The notes beneath the pieces are model-generated. The model was given only the letters and a program-made list of their open reading frames with translations. It had not been told where the DNA came from and ran no database searches. DNA of 5,904 bases from JACDBD01 sp050743385 (GTDB lineage: Bacteria > Actinomycetota > Acidimicrobiia > IMCC26256 > JACDBD01): the NCBI GenBank assembly GCA_050743385.1, contig JBOGFJ010000247.1:1-5904 (forward strand), in the 5' to 3' direction. The stretch's first letter is position 1; each line of letters starts with the position of its first letter. This document shows positions 1-5,904 of the stretch, one piece after another. Position numbers and translations under genes: made by a program.

Positions 1-1071
1 CTCGTGGTTGCGCTGACCGCGGCCACCGTTGCCGGCGGAGCGGCCACCCTGCCCATGATCGTCGGGGCGGCCGACGCACCGCCGGAGGTGACCCTGCAGG
101 TCGACGGGAAGAGCCTCGTGGTCGACACCGATGCCCGCACGGTGCGAGGGGTGCTGCGCGACGAGAAGATCGAGGTAGGGCCGAGTGACCGCGTCGAACC
201 AGCGCCGAGCACGCCTGTCACCGACGGTCTCGCGGTCGCCGTCTTCCGCGCCTTCGGCGTCACCGTCGACTTCGACGGGAACCTGCTGGAGATGACGACG
301 ACGCGCACGTCGGTCGCCGCCCTGCAGCAGGAGCTGAAGCTCGATCGCGAGAACGTGGCGGTGAAGTTCGCCCCCGACCGTCTCGGTGAGGGTGCCACGG
401 TCACCTTCCGCACCCGCCACGACGTGACCGTCAACGTCGACGGCGCCTCGCGGACCGACGTGACGCTCGGGCTCACGGTCGCCGAGGTCCTCGGCGACTA
501 CGCCATCAAGCTCGGGCCGATGGACCAGGTCAACCCGCCCCCCGAGACCCCGGTGACCGAAGGGATGGTCGTCTCGGTGGTGCGGATCAGCAACGGCGTG
601 ACGCAGGTCGTGCAGGAGCCGATTCCGTACACCGAGGAGCGCCGCGAAGACCCGAGCCTGCCCAAGGGCCAGGAGATCGTCGCGCAGGAGGGCGTCGTCG
701 GGGTCCAGGACGTCACCTACCGGATCACCACGGCCGACGGGGTCGAGATGGGACGAGAGGCCATCTCGAAGGTCCCGGTCACCGCGCCGACACCGCGGAT
801 CGTCATGGTGGGCACGGCGCTGCCGTATCAGCGGGCCGGCACCGCCTCCTGGTATGCGAGCCCGTTCGGATCCGATTCCTGCGCCACCAAGGAGTACGTC
901 CCCAAGGGCACGATCGTGAAGGTGACCAACCTCGACACCGGGGCGTCCACGACCTGCCGGGTGGCCGACCGGGTGGAAGCCGCCCGGGTCGTCGATCTCG
1001 ACGACGACGTCTTCGCTCAGCTCGCGCCCCTGGGCCAGGGCGTGTTCAACGCTCGCATCGACTGGGCGTGA
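1..1071 (+). CDS. Secreted wall-associated protein: three DUF348 (ubiquitin-like) repeats, G5 domain, RlpA-like double-psi beta-barrel (5' partial)
   Basis: The frame is open to the left edge (CTC before a GTG at 4). The visible N-terminus is a hydrophobic Ala/Val/Gly/Leu stretch without a basic n-region, so the true start is probably upstream and this is the core of a signal peptide or membrane anchor. Numbering from the GTG, three DUF348-type repeats lie at about 28-82, 84-136 and 139-194; repeats 1 and 3 share the line P-x-x-TPVT-[DE]-G. A G5-type segment follows at about 199-271 (VTQVVQEPIPY to ISKVPV). Residues 278-355 match an RlpA-like barrel (GTASWYASPFG, PKGTIVKVTNL, VADR, VVDL). The family binds or remodels peptidoglycan outside the cell. 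Position before ksgA and ispE matches rpfB of mycobacteria and yabE of Bacillus, but there is no C-terminal Rpf lysozyme-like domain. Whether it is enzymatically active is doubtful, because the His and Glu typical of RlpA lytic transglycosylases are not seen. Cys293 and Cys318 could form a disulfide. Confidence 0.85.
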   Translation, partial: LVVALTAATVAGGAATLPMIVGAADAPPEVTLQVDGKSLVVDTDARTVRGVLRDEKIEVGPSDRVEPAPSTPVTDGLAVAVFRAFGVTVDFDGNLLEMTTTRTSVAALQQELKLDRENVAVKFAPDRLGEGATVTFRTRHDVTVNVDGASRTDVTLGLTVAEVLGDYAIKLGPMDQVNPPPETPVTEGMVVSVVRISNGVTQVVQEPIPYTEERREDPSLPKGQEIVAQEGVVGVQDVTYRITTADGVEMGREAISKVPVTAPTPRIVMVGTALPYQRAGTASWYASPFGSDSCATKEYVPKGTIVKVTNLDTGASTTCRVADRVEAARVVDLDDDVFAQLAPLGQGVFNARIDWA

Positions 1072-1133
1072 CCGGCTGCGCAGTCTGACTTCCCCGGCAG
1101 CGGCTCGTTCCCCGCGCGGTGCCGCCGCCCCGC

Positions 1134-1147
1134 TACCTTTCGTCGCG
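1134..1147 (+). promoter_or_regulatory. Possible -10 element for a leaderless rsmA transcript
   Basis: TACCTT at 1134-1139 fits the TAnnnT pattern of actinobacterial -10 boxes. It ends 8 nt before the rsmA ATG, so transcription could begin at or very near the A of the start codon. No Shine-Dalgarno sequence precedes this ATG, which agrees with a leaderless mRNA. No recognisable -35 is present 16-19 bp upstream, so this is a weak prediction. Confidence 0.3.
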
Positions 1148-2016
<869 letters not shown>

Positions 2017-2020
<4 letters not shown>

Positions 2021-2913
2021 TCCGTCCCACCCGGGTGCGGGCCACCGCGTTCTCGAAGGTGACGTTGTCGCTCCGGGTGCTGGGCGTCCGTCCCGACGGG
2101 TACCACGAGATCGACGCGCTGGCGGTGTCGATCGGTCAACCGCAGGACTCGTTGGAGGCGCAGGTCGTCAGCGAGCCGGGCGTGCGCATCGAGATCGCCG
2201 GAGAAGAGCGTCCCGATGCCGTCCCCGACGGCGACCAGAACCTCGCGGCGAGGGCCGCCGACCGGGTACTCATGCGCGCCGGTCGCCAGGCCCTCGGGGT
2301 GCAGCTGACGCTGCGAAAGCGCATTCCGGTGGGCGGCGGGTTGGGTGGCGGATCGGCCGACGCCGCCGCCACCCTGCTGGCCGTGCGCCACCTGCTCGAG
2401 CTCGACCTCAGCGACGAGATCCTCTTCGAGCTCGCCGCCGAGCTCGGCTCCGACGTTCCCTTCTGCATGCGTGGCGGCGCCGCCCGGATGCAAGGGCGGG
2501 GGGAGATCCTCGATCCCGTCAAGGTGCCGCTCGGGCTGCCGTTCCTGGTGGTGATGGCGCCGTTCGGGCTGGCGACGCCCGACGTCTACCGGATGTGGGA
2601 CGAGATGGGTGGGCCCGAGTCGGCGCGGTCGGTGCCGCCGCCCCGCGCCCTCGCCCGGATCGTCGGTCAGCTCTACAACGACCTCGAGCCCGCGGCCGAG
2701 GAGCTCGAGCCCCGACTCATCGACCTCCGCCACGAGATCGAGGACGCGACCGGTCGCCCCGCGCTGCTCGCCGGCAGCGGTTCGAGCTTCGTCGTTCCCG
2801 TCGACGTCGACGGGCGGCGCCTGCCCGATCTCGCAGCCGAGCTCGGCCAGCGCCTGCGTCGACCGGTGATGGGCGCGGCGACGGTGTCGCGTGGTGTGCG
2901 CATCGAGGCGTGA
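2017..2913 (+). CDS. ispE: 4-diphosphocytidyl-2-C-methyl-D-erythritol kinase (IspE)
   Basis: IspE phosphorylates the 2-hydroxyl of CDP-methylerythritol with ATP, the fourth step of the MEP pathway to IPP and DMAPP, in the cytoplasm. The 298-residue product is a GHMP kinase of normal length. It shows substrate-site Lys14 in SKVTLSL, DGYHE (27-31), the ATP-binding glycine loop PVGGGLGGGSADA (104-116), catalytic Asp146 in LGSDVPF, the conserved YNDLEP (220-225), and the C-terminal GHMP motif GSGSSF (253-258). The start ATG overlaps the rsmA stop (ATGA) and has a GGAGG site at good spacing, so the two genes form a coupled pair, as in other actinobacteria. The first motif reads SKVTL where many homologues have AKINL; the catalytic residues are intact, so activity is expected. 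Confidence 0.96.
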
Positions 2914-2914
2914 T

Positions 2915-2944
2915 GTGACGCTGGCGCGGGCCGTCCGTTACGGT
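2915..2944 (+). promoter_or_regulatory. Putative promoter of the bS22 gene
   Basis: GTGACG at 2915-2920 matches four of six positions of the TTGACA -35 consensus. It is separated by 18 bp from TACGGT at 2939-2944, which fits TAnnnT. The -35 begins two bases after the ispE stop codon. The expected start of transcription falls within a few bases of the ATG at 2955, and no Shine-Dalgarno sequence is present, so a leaderless or nearly leaderless mRNA is likely. This is a prediction from pattern and spacing alone. Confidence 0.4.
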
Positions 2945-2954
2945 GGCCCCCGCC

Positions 2955-3056
2955 ATGGGATCGCTGATCAAGAAGCGCCGCAAGCGGATGCGGAAGAAGA
3001 AGCACAAGAAGCTGCTCAAGAAGACCCGCTGGCAGCGGCGCCAACAGGGTCGCTAG
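2955..3056 (+). CDS. Small ribosomal subunit protein bS22 (AURKAIP1/COX24-domain family), 33 residues
   Basis: An ATG at 2955 opens a 33-codon frame ending in TAG. Eighteen of the 33 residues are Lys or Arg (10 K, 8 R). The product begins MGSLIKKRRKRMRKKKHKKL and ends QRRQQGR. The start and the KKRRKRM and KKKHKKLLKKTR core match, from memory, the 33-residue bS22 of Mycobacterium smegmatis, which was seen in 70S structures near the decoding centre and is related to the C-terminus of mitochondrial mS38 (AURKAIP1/Cox24). It presumably binds 16S rRNA. The gene begins 41 nt after ispE and has its own promoter candidate but no ribosome binding site. It is short enough to be missed by automated gene calling. 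Length, composition and motif order together make this a confident family call. Confidence 0.88.
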   Translation: MGSLIKKRRKRMRKKKHKKLLKKTRWQRRQQGR

Positions 3057-3100
3057 GCACCGGCCCGCACCCACCAGATCCCAGCCGCGCGGCGACCGGA

Positions 3101-3117
3101 GCGCCCGACCGGGGCGC
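3101..3117 (+). terminator. Possible stem-loop downstream of bS22
   Basis: GCGCCC (3101-3106) pairs perfectly with GGGCGC (3112-3117) around a 5-nt loop. A 10-bp perfect palindrome, GCCGCGCGGC, lies just upstream at 3084-3093. No T-tract follows, so this is not a canonical intrinsic terminator. In DNA this GC-rich, short stems also arise by chance. Its place between bS22 and the tRNA is where a transcript end would be expected. Confidence 0.25.
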
Positions 3118-3167
3118 GGAGGTTGCTCGCCTCGCGCAGATGCAGCGGTCGAGAACGCCGGCGGGAG

Positions 3168-3173
3168 TATCGT
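3168..3173 (+). promoter_or_regulatory. Candidate -10 box for tRNA-Gln (and possibly glmU-prs)
   Basis: TATCGT matches four of six positions of TATAAT and lies 24 nt before the mature 5' end of the tRNA, giving room for a short leader removable by RNase P. No convincing -35 was found 16-18 bp upstream, so confidence is low. Confidence 0.25.
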
Positions 3174-3197
3174 CGATTGCATCGATCGCCAGTCGTT

Positions 3198-3268
3198 TCG
3201 GGGGTGGTGTAACGGCAGCACGGGGTCCTTTGGAGTCCCAGGTCGAGGTTCGAAACCTCGCCCCCGAG
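3198..3268 (+). tRNA. tRNA-Gln, anticodon TTG
   Basis: A full cloverleaf can be folded by hand. The acceptor stem TCGGGGG (3198-3204) pairs perfectly with CCCCCGA (3261-3267), with G as discriminator base at 3268. The D stem is GTGT (3207-3210) with GCAC (3218-3221). The anticodon stem GGGTC (3223-3227) with GTCCC (3235-3239) encloses the loop CTTTGGA, with anticodon TTG at 3230-3232. The variable loop is 4 nt. The T arm has CGAGG (3244-3248), TTCGAAA and CCTCG (3256-3260). The tRNA decodes CAA and probably CAG by wobble. CCA is not encoded: CAT follows the discriminator. One oddity is a T:T opposition within the anticodon stem (3226 and 3236). glmU begins 49 nt downstream without an obvious promoter between them. 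Confidence 0.93.
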
Positions 3269-3306
3269 CATCCCCGAGCCGAGCCAACCGCGTGAGGGCA
3301 GCCCAC

Positions 3307-3311
3307 AGGAG
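3307..3311 (+). promoter_or_regulatory. glmU ribosome binding site
   Basis: AGGAG ends 6 nt before the ATG at 3318. A second GAGGAG at 3311-3316 is too close to the start to serve. The site supports 3318 as the glmU start. Confidence 0.65.
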
Positions 3312-3317
3312 AGGAGC

Positions 3318-4724
3318 ATGAGCGGTTACCGGCCCATCTCGGCCGTCGTGCTCGCGGCGGGCGAGGGCACCCGCATGCGTTCGGAGACGCCCAAGGTGCT
3401 GCATCCCTTGTGCGGGCGCCCCATGCTCCTCCACGTGATCGACGCGCTGGTCGCGTTGCCGCTCGAACGCATCGTGGTCGTCGTCGGCCATGGCGCCGAG
3501 CGGGTCACCAAGACGGTCCAGGAGCAGATCGCCACGGAGATGCCGATCGAGTTCGTCGAGCAGCGGGTGCAGCGCGGCACCGGTGACGCGGCCAGCGTCG
3601 CCCTCACCGCCAGCTCCTTCGACGGCGACGGTGAAGACGACCTCCTGCTCGTGCCGGCCGACACGCCGCTCCTCCGGCCGGAGACGCTGGCAGCGCTCGC
3701 GCGGGAGCACCGCGCCGCCGACGCCGCCGCCACGTTGCTGACCGCGGTGTCCGACCCTGCCGGGTACGGGCGCGTGGTGCGCGACGAGACCGGCCGGGTG
3801 AGCCATGTCGTCGAGCAGGTCGACGCCGACGACGCCGAGCTCGCGATCAACGAGTGGAACACGTCGATCTACTGCTTCCGCCGCGGCCTGCTGGCCCCTG
3901 CCCTCCGGCGCCTGAGCCCCGAGAACGCGCAGGGCGAGTACTACCTCACCGACGTCGTGGAGGTCTTGCGCGAGACCGGCCACCTCGTGATCGCCACACC
4001 CGTCGACGATCCGTCGGAGCCGGGGGGCGTCAACGACCGCGCCCAGCTGGCCGCGGCCGAGGCCGTGCTACGGGCGCGCATCAACGAGCGCTGGATGCGC
4101 GAGGGCGTGACCATGACCGACCCTGCGCACACCTACGTCGACGCGTCGGTCGAGCTCGAGCCCGAGGCCGGCCTGCTCCCCGGCACGGTGCTCGAGGGCC
4201 GCACCGTCATCGGTGCCGGTGCCGTGATCGGCCCCGACACCCACCTCGTCGACACGATCGTCGGCGAGCGTGCCGTCGTCCGCCAGACGGTCGCCCGCGA
4301 GGCTGAGATCGGCGATGACGTCACCTGTGGTCCCTTCGCCCACCTCCGACCGGGCAGCCACATCGGCGCCGGGGCGCACATCGGGAACTTCGTCGAGACC
4401 AAGAACGCCGAGATCGGCGCGGGGGCCAAGGTGCCCCACCTCTCCTATGTGGGCGACGCCGAGATCGGCGATGGGGCCAACATCGGTGCCGGCACCATCA
4501 CCGCCAACTACGACGGCAAGGAGAAGCACCGAACCAAGGTCGGCAAGGGCGCCCGCATCGGCTCGAACACCGTGCTCGTCGCCCCCGTCGAGGTCGGCGA
4601 CGGCGCCTACACGGCTGCCGGGTCGGTGGTGAACCGCGATGTCCCCCCGGGCGCGCTGGCGAAGGGCGTGCCCGCGCAGGTCGACGAGGGCTGGGCCGCC
4701 CGGCGCGATGATGAGGACGAGTAA
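3318..4724 (+). CDS. glmU: Bifunctional UDP-N-acetylglucosamine pyrophosphorylase / glucosamine-1-phosphate N-acetyltransferase
   Basis: GlmU acetylates glucosamine-1-phosphate with acetyl-CoA (C-terminal domain), then joins the product to UTP to form UDP-GlcNAc (N-terminal domain), the precursor for peptidoglycan. The 468-residue product is of normal length. The uridylyltransferase half shows the nucleotide-binding LAAGEGTRM (12-20) with PKVLHP (25-30), QRGTGDA (85-91), PADTPLL (113-119), GYGRVVR (149-155), EWNTSIY (179-185) and GEYYLTD (206-212). From about residue 279 the hexapeptide pattern of a left-handed beta-helix is clear (IGAGAVIG, IGAGAHIG, IGDGANIG). Acetyltransferase landmarks are RPGSHIG with Arg344, NFVETKN with Lys362, likely catalytic His374 in HLSYVGDAEIG, and GAGTITANYDG (390-400). 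A good AGGAG site supports the start. prs follows after 18 nt, so the two are probably one operon. The His usually found in QxGTGHA is Asp here. Function is otherwise certain. Confidence 0.98.
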   Translation: MSGYRPISAVVLAAGEGTRMRSETPKVLHPLCGRPMLLHVIDALVALPLERIVVVVGHGAERVTKTVQEQIATEMPIEFVEQRVQRGTGDAASVALTASSFDGDGEDDLLLVPADTPLLRPETLAALAREHRAADAAATLLTAVSDPAGYGRVVRDETGRVSHVVEQVDADDAELAINEWNTSIYCFRRGLLAPALRRLSPENAQGEYYLTDVVEVLRETGHLVIATPVDDPSEPGGVNDRAQLAAAEAVLRARINERWMREGVTMTDPAHTYVDASVELEPEAGLLPGTVLEGRTVIGAGAVIGPDTHLVDTIVGERAVVRQTVAREAEIGDDVTCGPFAHLRPGSHIGAGAHIGNFVETKNAEIGAGAKVPHLSYVGDAEIGDGANIGAGTITANYDGKEKHRTKVGKGARIGSNTVLVAPVEVGDGAYTAAGSVVNRDVPPGALAKGVPAQVDEGWAARRDDEDE

Positions 4725-4731
4725 CGAGCCC

Positions 4732-4737
4732 GGGGAG
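4732..4737 (+). promoter_or_regulatory. prs ribosome binding site
   Basis: GGGGAG lies in the 18-nt gap after glmU and ends 5 nt before the ATG at 4743. It supports independent ribosome loading on prs within a shared glmU-prs mRNA. Confidence 0.55.
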
Positions 4738-4742
4738 CGACC

Positions 4743-5729
4743 ATGCAGGTGACACCGACCAAGCGGCTGATGCTGTTCGCCGGGCGCGGCAACGATGCGC
4801 TCAGCAAGGAGATCGCCGAGAACCTGGGCGTGCCGCTGGGCGAGGTCGTCCTCTCGAGCTTCGCCAACGGCGAGCTCTATTGCCGCTACGGGGAGAGCAT
4901 CCGCGGCGCTGACGTGTTCGTGGTGCAGAGCCACTGCGAGCCGATCAACGACCGCATCATGGAGCAGCTCCTCATGATCGACGCCGCCAAGCGGGCGTCG
5001 GCCAAGCGGATCACGGCCGTGTGCCCGTTCTACGGCTATGCCCGCCAAGACCGGAAGGCCGAGGGCCGCGAGCCGATCAGTGCCCGGCTGGTCGCCGACA
5101 TGATCACGGTCGCGGGCGCCGACCGGGTCGTGACCGTCGACCTCCACACCGGCCAGGCCCAGGGCTTCTTCGACATGCCCGTCGACCACCTCACCGCCGT
5201 GCCCCTGCTTGCCGATCACATGGCGTCGGAGCTGTCGGGCGACGTCACCGTGGTGTCGCCCGACGCCGGCGGCGGCAAGCTCACCCGCCGGTTCGCCAAC
5301 TACCTCGGCGAGTCGGACGACATCGACGCCGGCCTTGCATTCATCGACAAGCGGCGCCCGAAGGGCACGCACAACGTCGCCGAGGCGACGGAGGTGGTCG
5401 GCGTGGTCGAGGGCCGCACCTGCGTGCTCATCGACGACATGATCGACACCGCCGGCACCGTGTGCAGCGCCGCCCGCCTGCTCATGGATCGCGGTGCGAC
5501 CGACGTGTACGTGCTCGCCACCCACGGGATCCTGTCGGGCCCGGCCGTCGAGCGGCTCCAGGGCGCCCCGATCCGCGAGCTCGTGCTGACCAACACCCTG
5601 CCGATCCCCGGGGAGAAGCAGTTCGACCGCATGACGGTGCTGTCGATCGCCCCGATCGTCGCCCGGGCGCTCGACGCCGTGTTCGAGGACGCCTCCGTCA
5701 GCGAGATCTTCCGCGGCGACAACGTCTAA
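4743..5729 (+). CDS. prs: Ribose-phosphate pyrophosphokinase (PRPP synthetase)
   Basis: Prs transfers pyrophosphate from ATP to ribose-5-phosphate, making PRPP for purines, pyrimidines, NAD, histidine and tryptophan in the cytoplasm. The 328-residue product matches class I enzymes in length. Landmarks in order are FANGE (40-44), RGADVFVVQS (54-63), YARQDRK (99-105), the metal-binding VDLHTGQAQGFFD (132-144) with Asp133 and His135, VSPDAGG (171-177), the flexible catalytic loop around DKRRPKGTHN (202-211), the PRPP-binding loop VLIDDMIDTAGT (228-239), and THGILSGPA (260-268) with TNTLPIP (283-289). The start is supported by a GGGGAG site. The glmU-prs order is shared with other actinobacteria, where rplY and pth often follow; here the window ends in repeats before any next gene. 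No key residue is missing. Confidence 0.97.
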   Translation: MQVTPTKRLMLFAGRGNDALSKEIAENLGVPLGEVVLSSFANGELYCRYGESIRGADVFVVQSHCEPINDRIMEQLLMIDAAKRASAKRITAVCPFYGYARQDRKAEGREPISARLVADMITVAGADRVVTVDLHTGQAQGFFDMPVDHLTAVPLLADHMASELSGDVTVVSPDAGGGKLTRRFANYLGESDDIDAGLAFIDKRRPKGTHNVAEATEVVGVVEGRTCVLIDDMIDTAGTVCSAARLLMDRGATDVYVLATHGILSGPAVERLQGAPIRELVLTNTLPIPGEKQFDRMTVLSIAPIVARALDAVFEDASVSEIFRGDNV

Positions 5730-5734
5730 CTCTC

Positions 5735-5803
5735 CTGGTCGCACTCGCTTCGCTCGCCGCTCCCGCGCAATCCTGGCGGTCCGGGGGCCGGGGGACCCGG
5801 CCC
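5735..5803 (+). repeat. Extragenic hairpin repeat, copy 1
   Basis: This 69-bp segment begins CTGGTCGCACTCGCTTCGCT five bases after the prs stop. It recurs 101 bp downstream with two mismatches (5743 A against G, and 5793 G against A). Its left part is rich in CGCT-type iterations, its middle reads CGCGCAATCCTGGCGGTCC, and its right part is a long GC palindrome. No open frame with coding character covers it. It resembles a dispersed or tandem palindromic extragenic element, but the family is not one I can name. Confidence 0.85.
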
Positions 5804-5805
5804 CC
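5783..5805 (+). terminator. Strong GC hairpin after prs, possible transcription terminator
   Basis: GGGGGCCGGG (5783-5792) and CCCGGCCCCC (5796-5805) form a perfect 10-bp stem around the 3-nt loop GGA. The hairpin lies 53 nt after the prs stop, a suitable place to end the glmU-prs transcript or protect its 3' end. No T-tract follows. As the same hairpin is part of a repeat, its termination role is inferred, not certain. Confidence 0.5.
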
Positions 5806-5835
5806 TCGCCGGTGGATGGCAGCTCCTCCGGCTCG

Positions 5836-5904
5836 CTGGTCGCGCTCGCTTCGCTCGCCGCTCCCGCGCAATCCTGGCGGTCCGGGGGCCGGGAGACCCG
5901 GCCC
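5836..5904 (+). repeat. Extragenic hairpin repeat, copy 2 (cut by window end)
   Basis: This is the second copy of the repeat after prs, running to the last base of the window, so its right end is not seen. The GC stem starts at 5884-5893 with loop AGA, and only eight bases of the returning arm are visible. The 32 bp between the copies (5804-5835) include the last two bases of the copy 1 stem and otherwise show no feature. The repeat, and possibly further copies at the same spacing, may continue to the right. Confidence 0.85.

Noticed and set aside
4..6. GTG as the true start of the first gene
   Set aside because: The frame is open to the edge and the following residues lack the basic n-region of a signal peptide, so the start is more likely outside the window.
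1096..1129. Stem GGCAGCGGC / GCCGCCGCC as a terminator between the first gene and rsmA
   Set aside because: It has an internal mismatch, a 16-nt loop and no T-tract, and such pairings are expected by chance at this GC content.
2891..3295. Plus-strand 134-codon frame over bS22 and the tRNA
   Set aside because: It reads bS22 out of frame and continues through the tRNA cloverleaf, so it is not a gene.
2356..3746. Shared sequence in ispE and glmU encoding Ala-Asp-Ala-Ala-Ala-Thr-Leu-Leu
   Set aside because: The match is short and made of the commonest codons of this genome. In ispE it belongs to the GHMP glycine-loop helix and in glmU to an unrelated helix, so it is coincidence.
4068..5744. Long minus-strand open frame (558 codons) opposite glmU and prs
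   Set aside because: It is rich in His, Asp, Arg and Gly in the way expected of the complement of GC-rich codons, shows no motif, and lies opposite two certain genes.
5735..5904. CRISPR array
   Set aside because: Only two units, of 69 bp with a 32-bp gap, are seen. The repeat is too long and too GC-palindromic, and there are no cas genes.

Overview
The window is GC-rich (roughly 70 %) chromosomal DNA with almost no non-coding space, and every supported gene is on the + strand. The gene set points to a high-GC actinobacterium: an RpfB/YabE-type wall protein directly before rsmA (ksgA) and ispE, a 33-residue ribosomal protein of the actinobacterial bS22 type, and a glmU-prs pair. Details of the proteins (IspE with SKVTLSL, GlmU with QRGTGDA, Prs with FANGE) and the RlpA-like end of the first protein suggest a deep-branching lineage such as Acidimicrobiia. 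That placement is inference and would need a tree.

Layout. Positions 1-1071 hold a secreted ubiquitin-like/G5/double-psi-barrel protein whose N-terminus is cut by the window edge. Positions 1148-2913 hold rsmA and ispE, coupled by an ATGA stop-start overlap. Positions 2955-3056 hold a tiny, very basic ribosomal protein with a plausible promoter of its own. Positions 3057-3197 are non-coding, with one GC-rich stem-loop and a weak -10 candidate. A tRNA-Gln(TTG) lies at 3198-3268. glmU (3318-4724) and prs (4743-5729) follow, 18 nt apart, and are probably co-transcribed. The last 175 bases contain two near-identical extragenic repeats 101 bp apart, each built around a strong GC hairpin; the second is cut by the window end.

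How the genes relate. This is a housekeeping cluster. RsmA and bS22 serve the small ribosomal subunit, IspE serves isoprenoid precursor synthesis by the MEP route, GlmU makes UDP-GlcNAc for peptidoglycan, Prs makes PRPP for nucleotides, histidine and tryptophan, and the first protein probably acts at the cell wall. The rpfB-ksgA-ispE and glmU-prs blocks are also close to each other in Mycobacterium tuberculosis, and yabE-ksgA-ispE are neighbours in Bacillus subtilis, so the order is largely ancestral.

I see no defence system, mobile element, CRISPR array or clearly new multi-gene system. The items most worth a second look are the downstream hairpin repeats, the barrel domain that replaces the usual Rpf domain and lacks RlpA catalytic residues, the apparently leaderless bS22 gene, a T:T mismatch in the tRNA-Gln anticodon stem, and a (GCCGAC)5 microsatellite inside rsmA.
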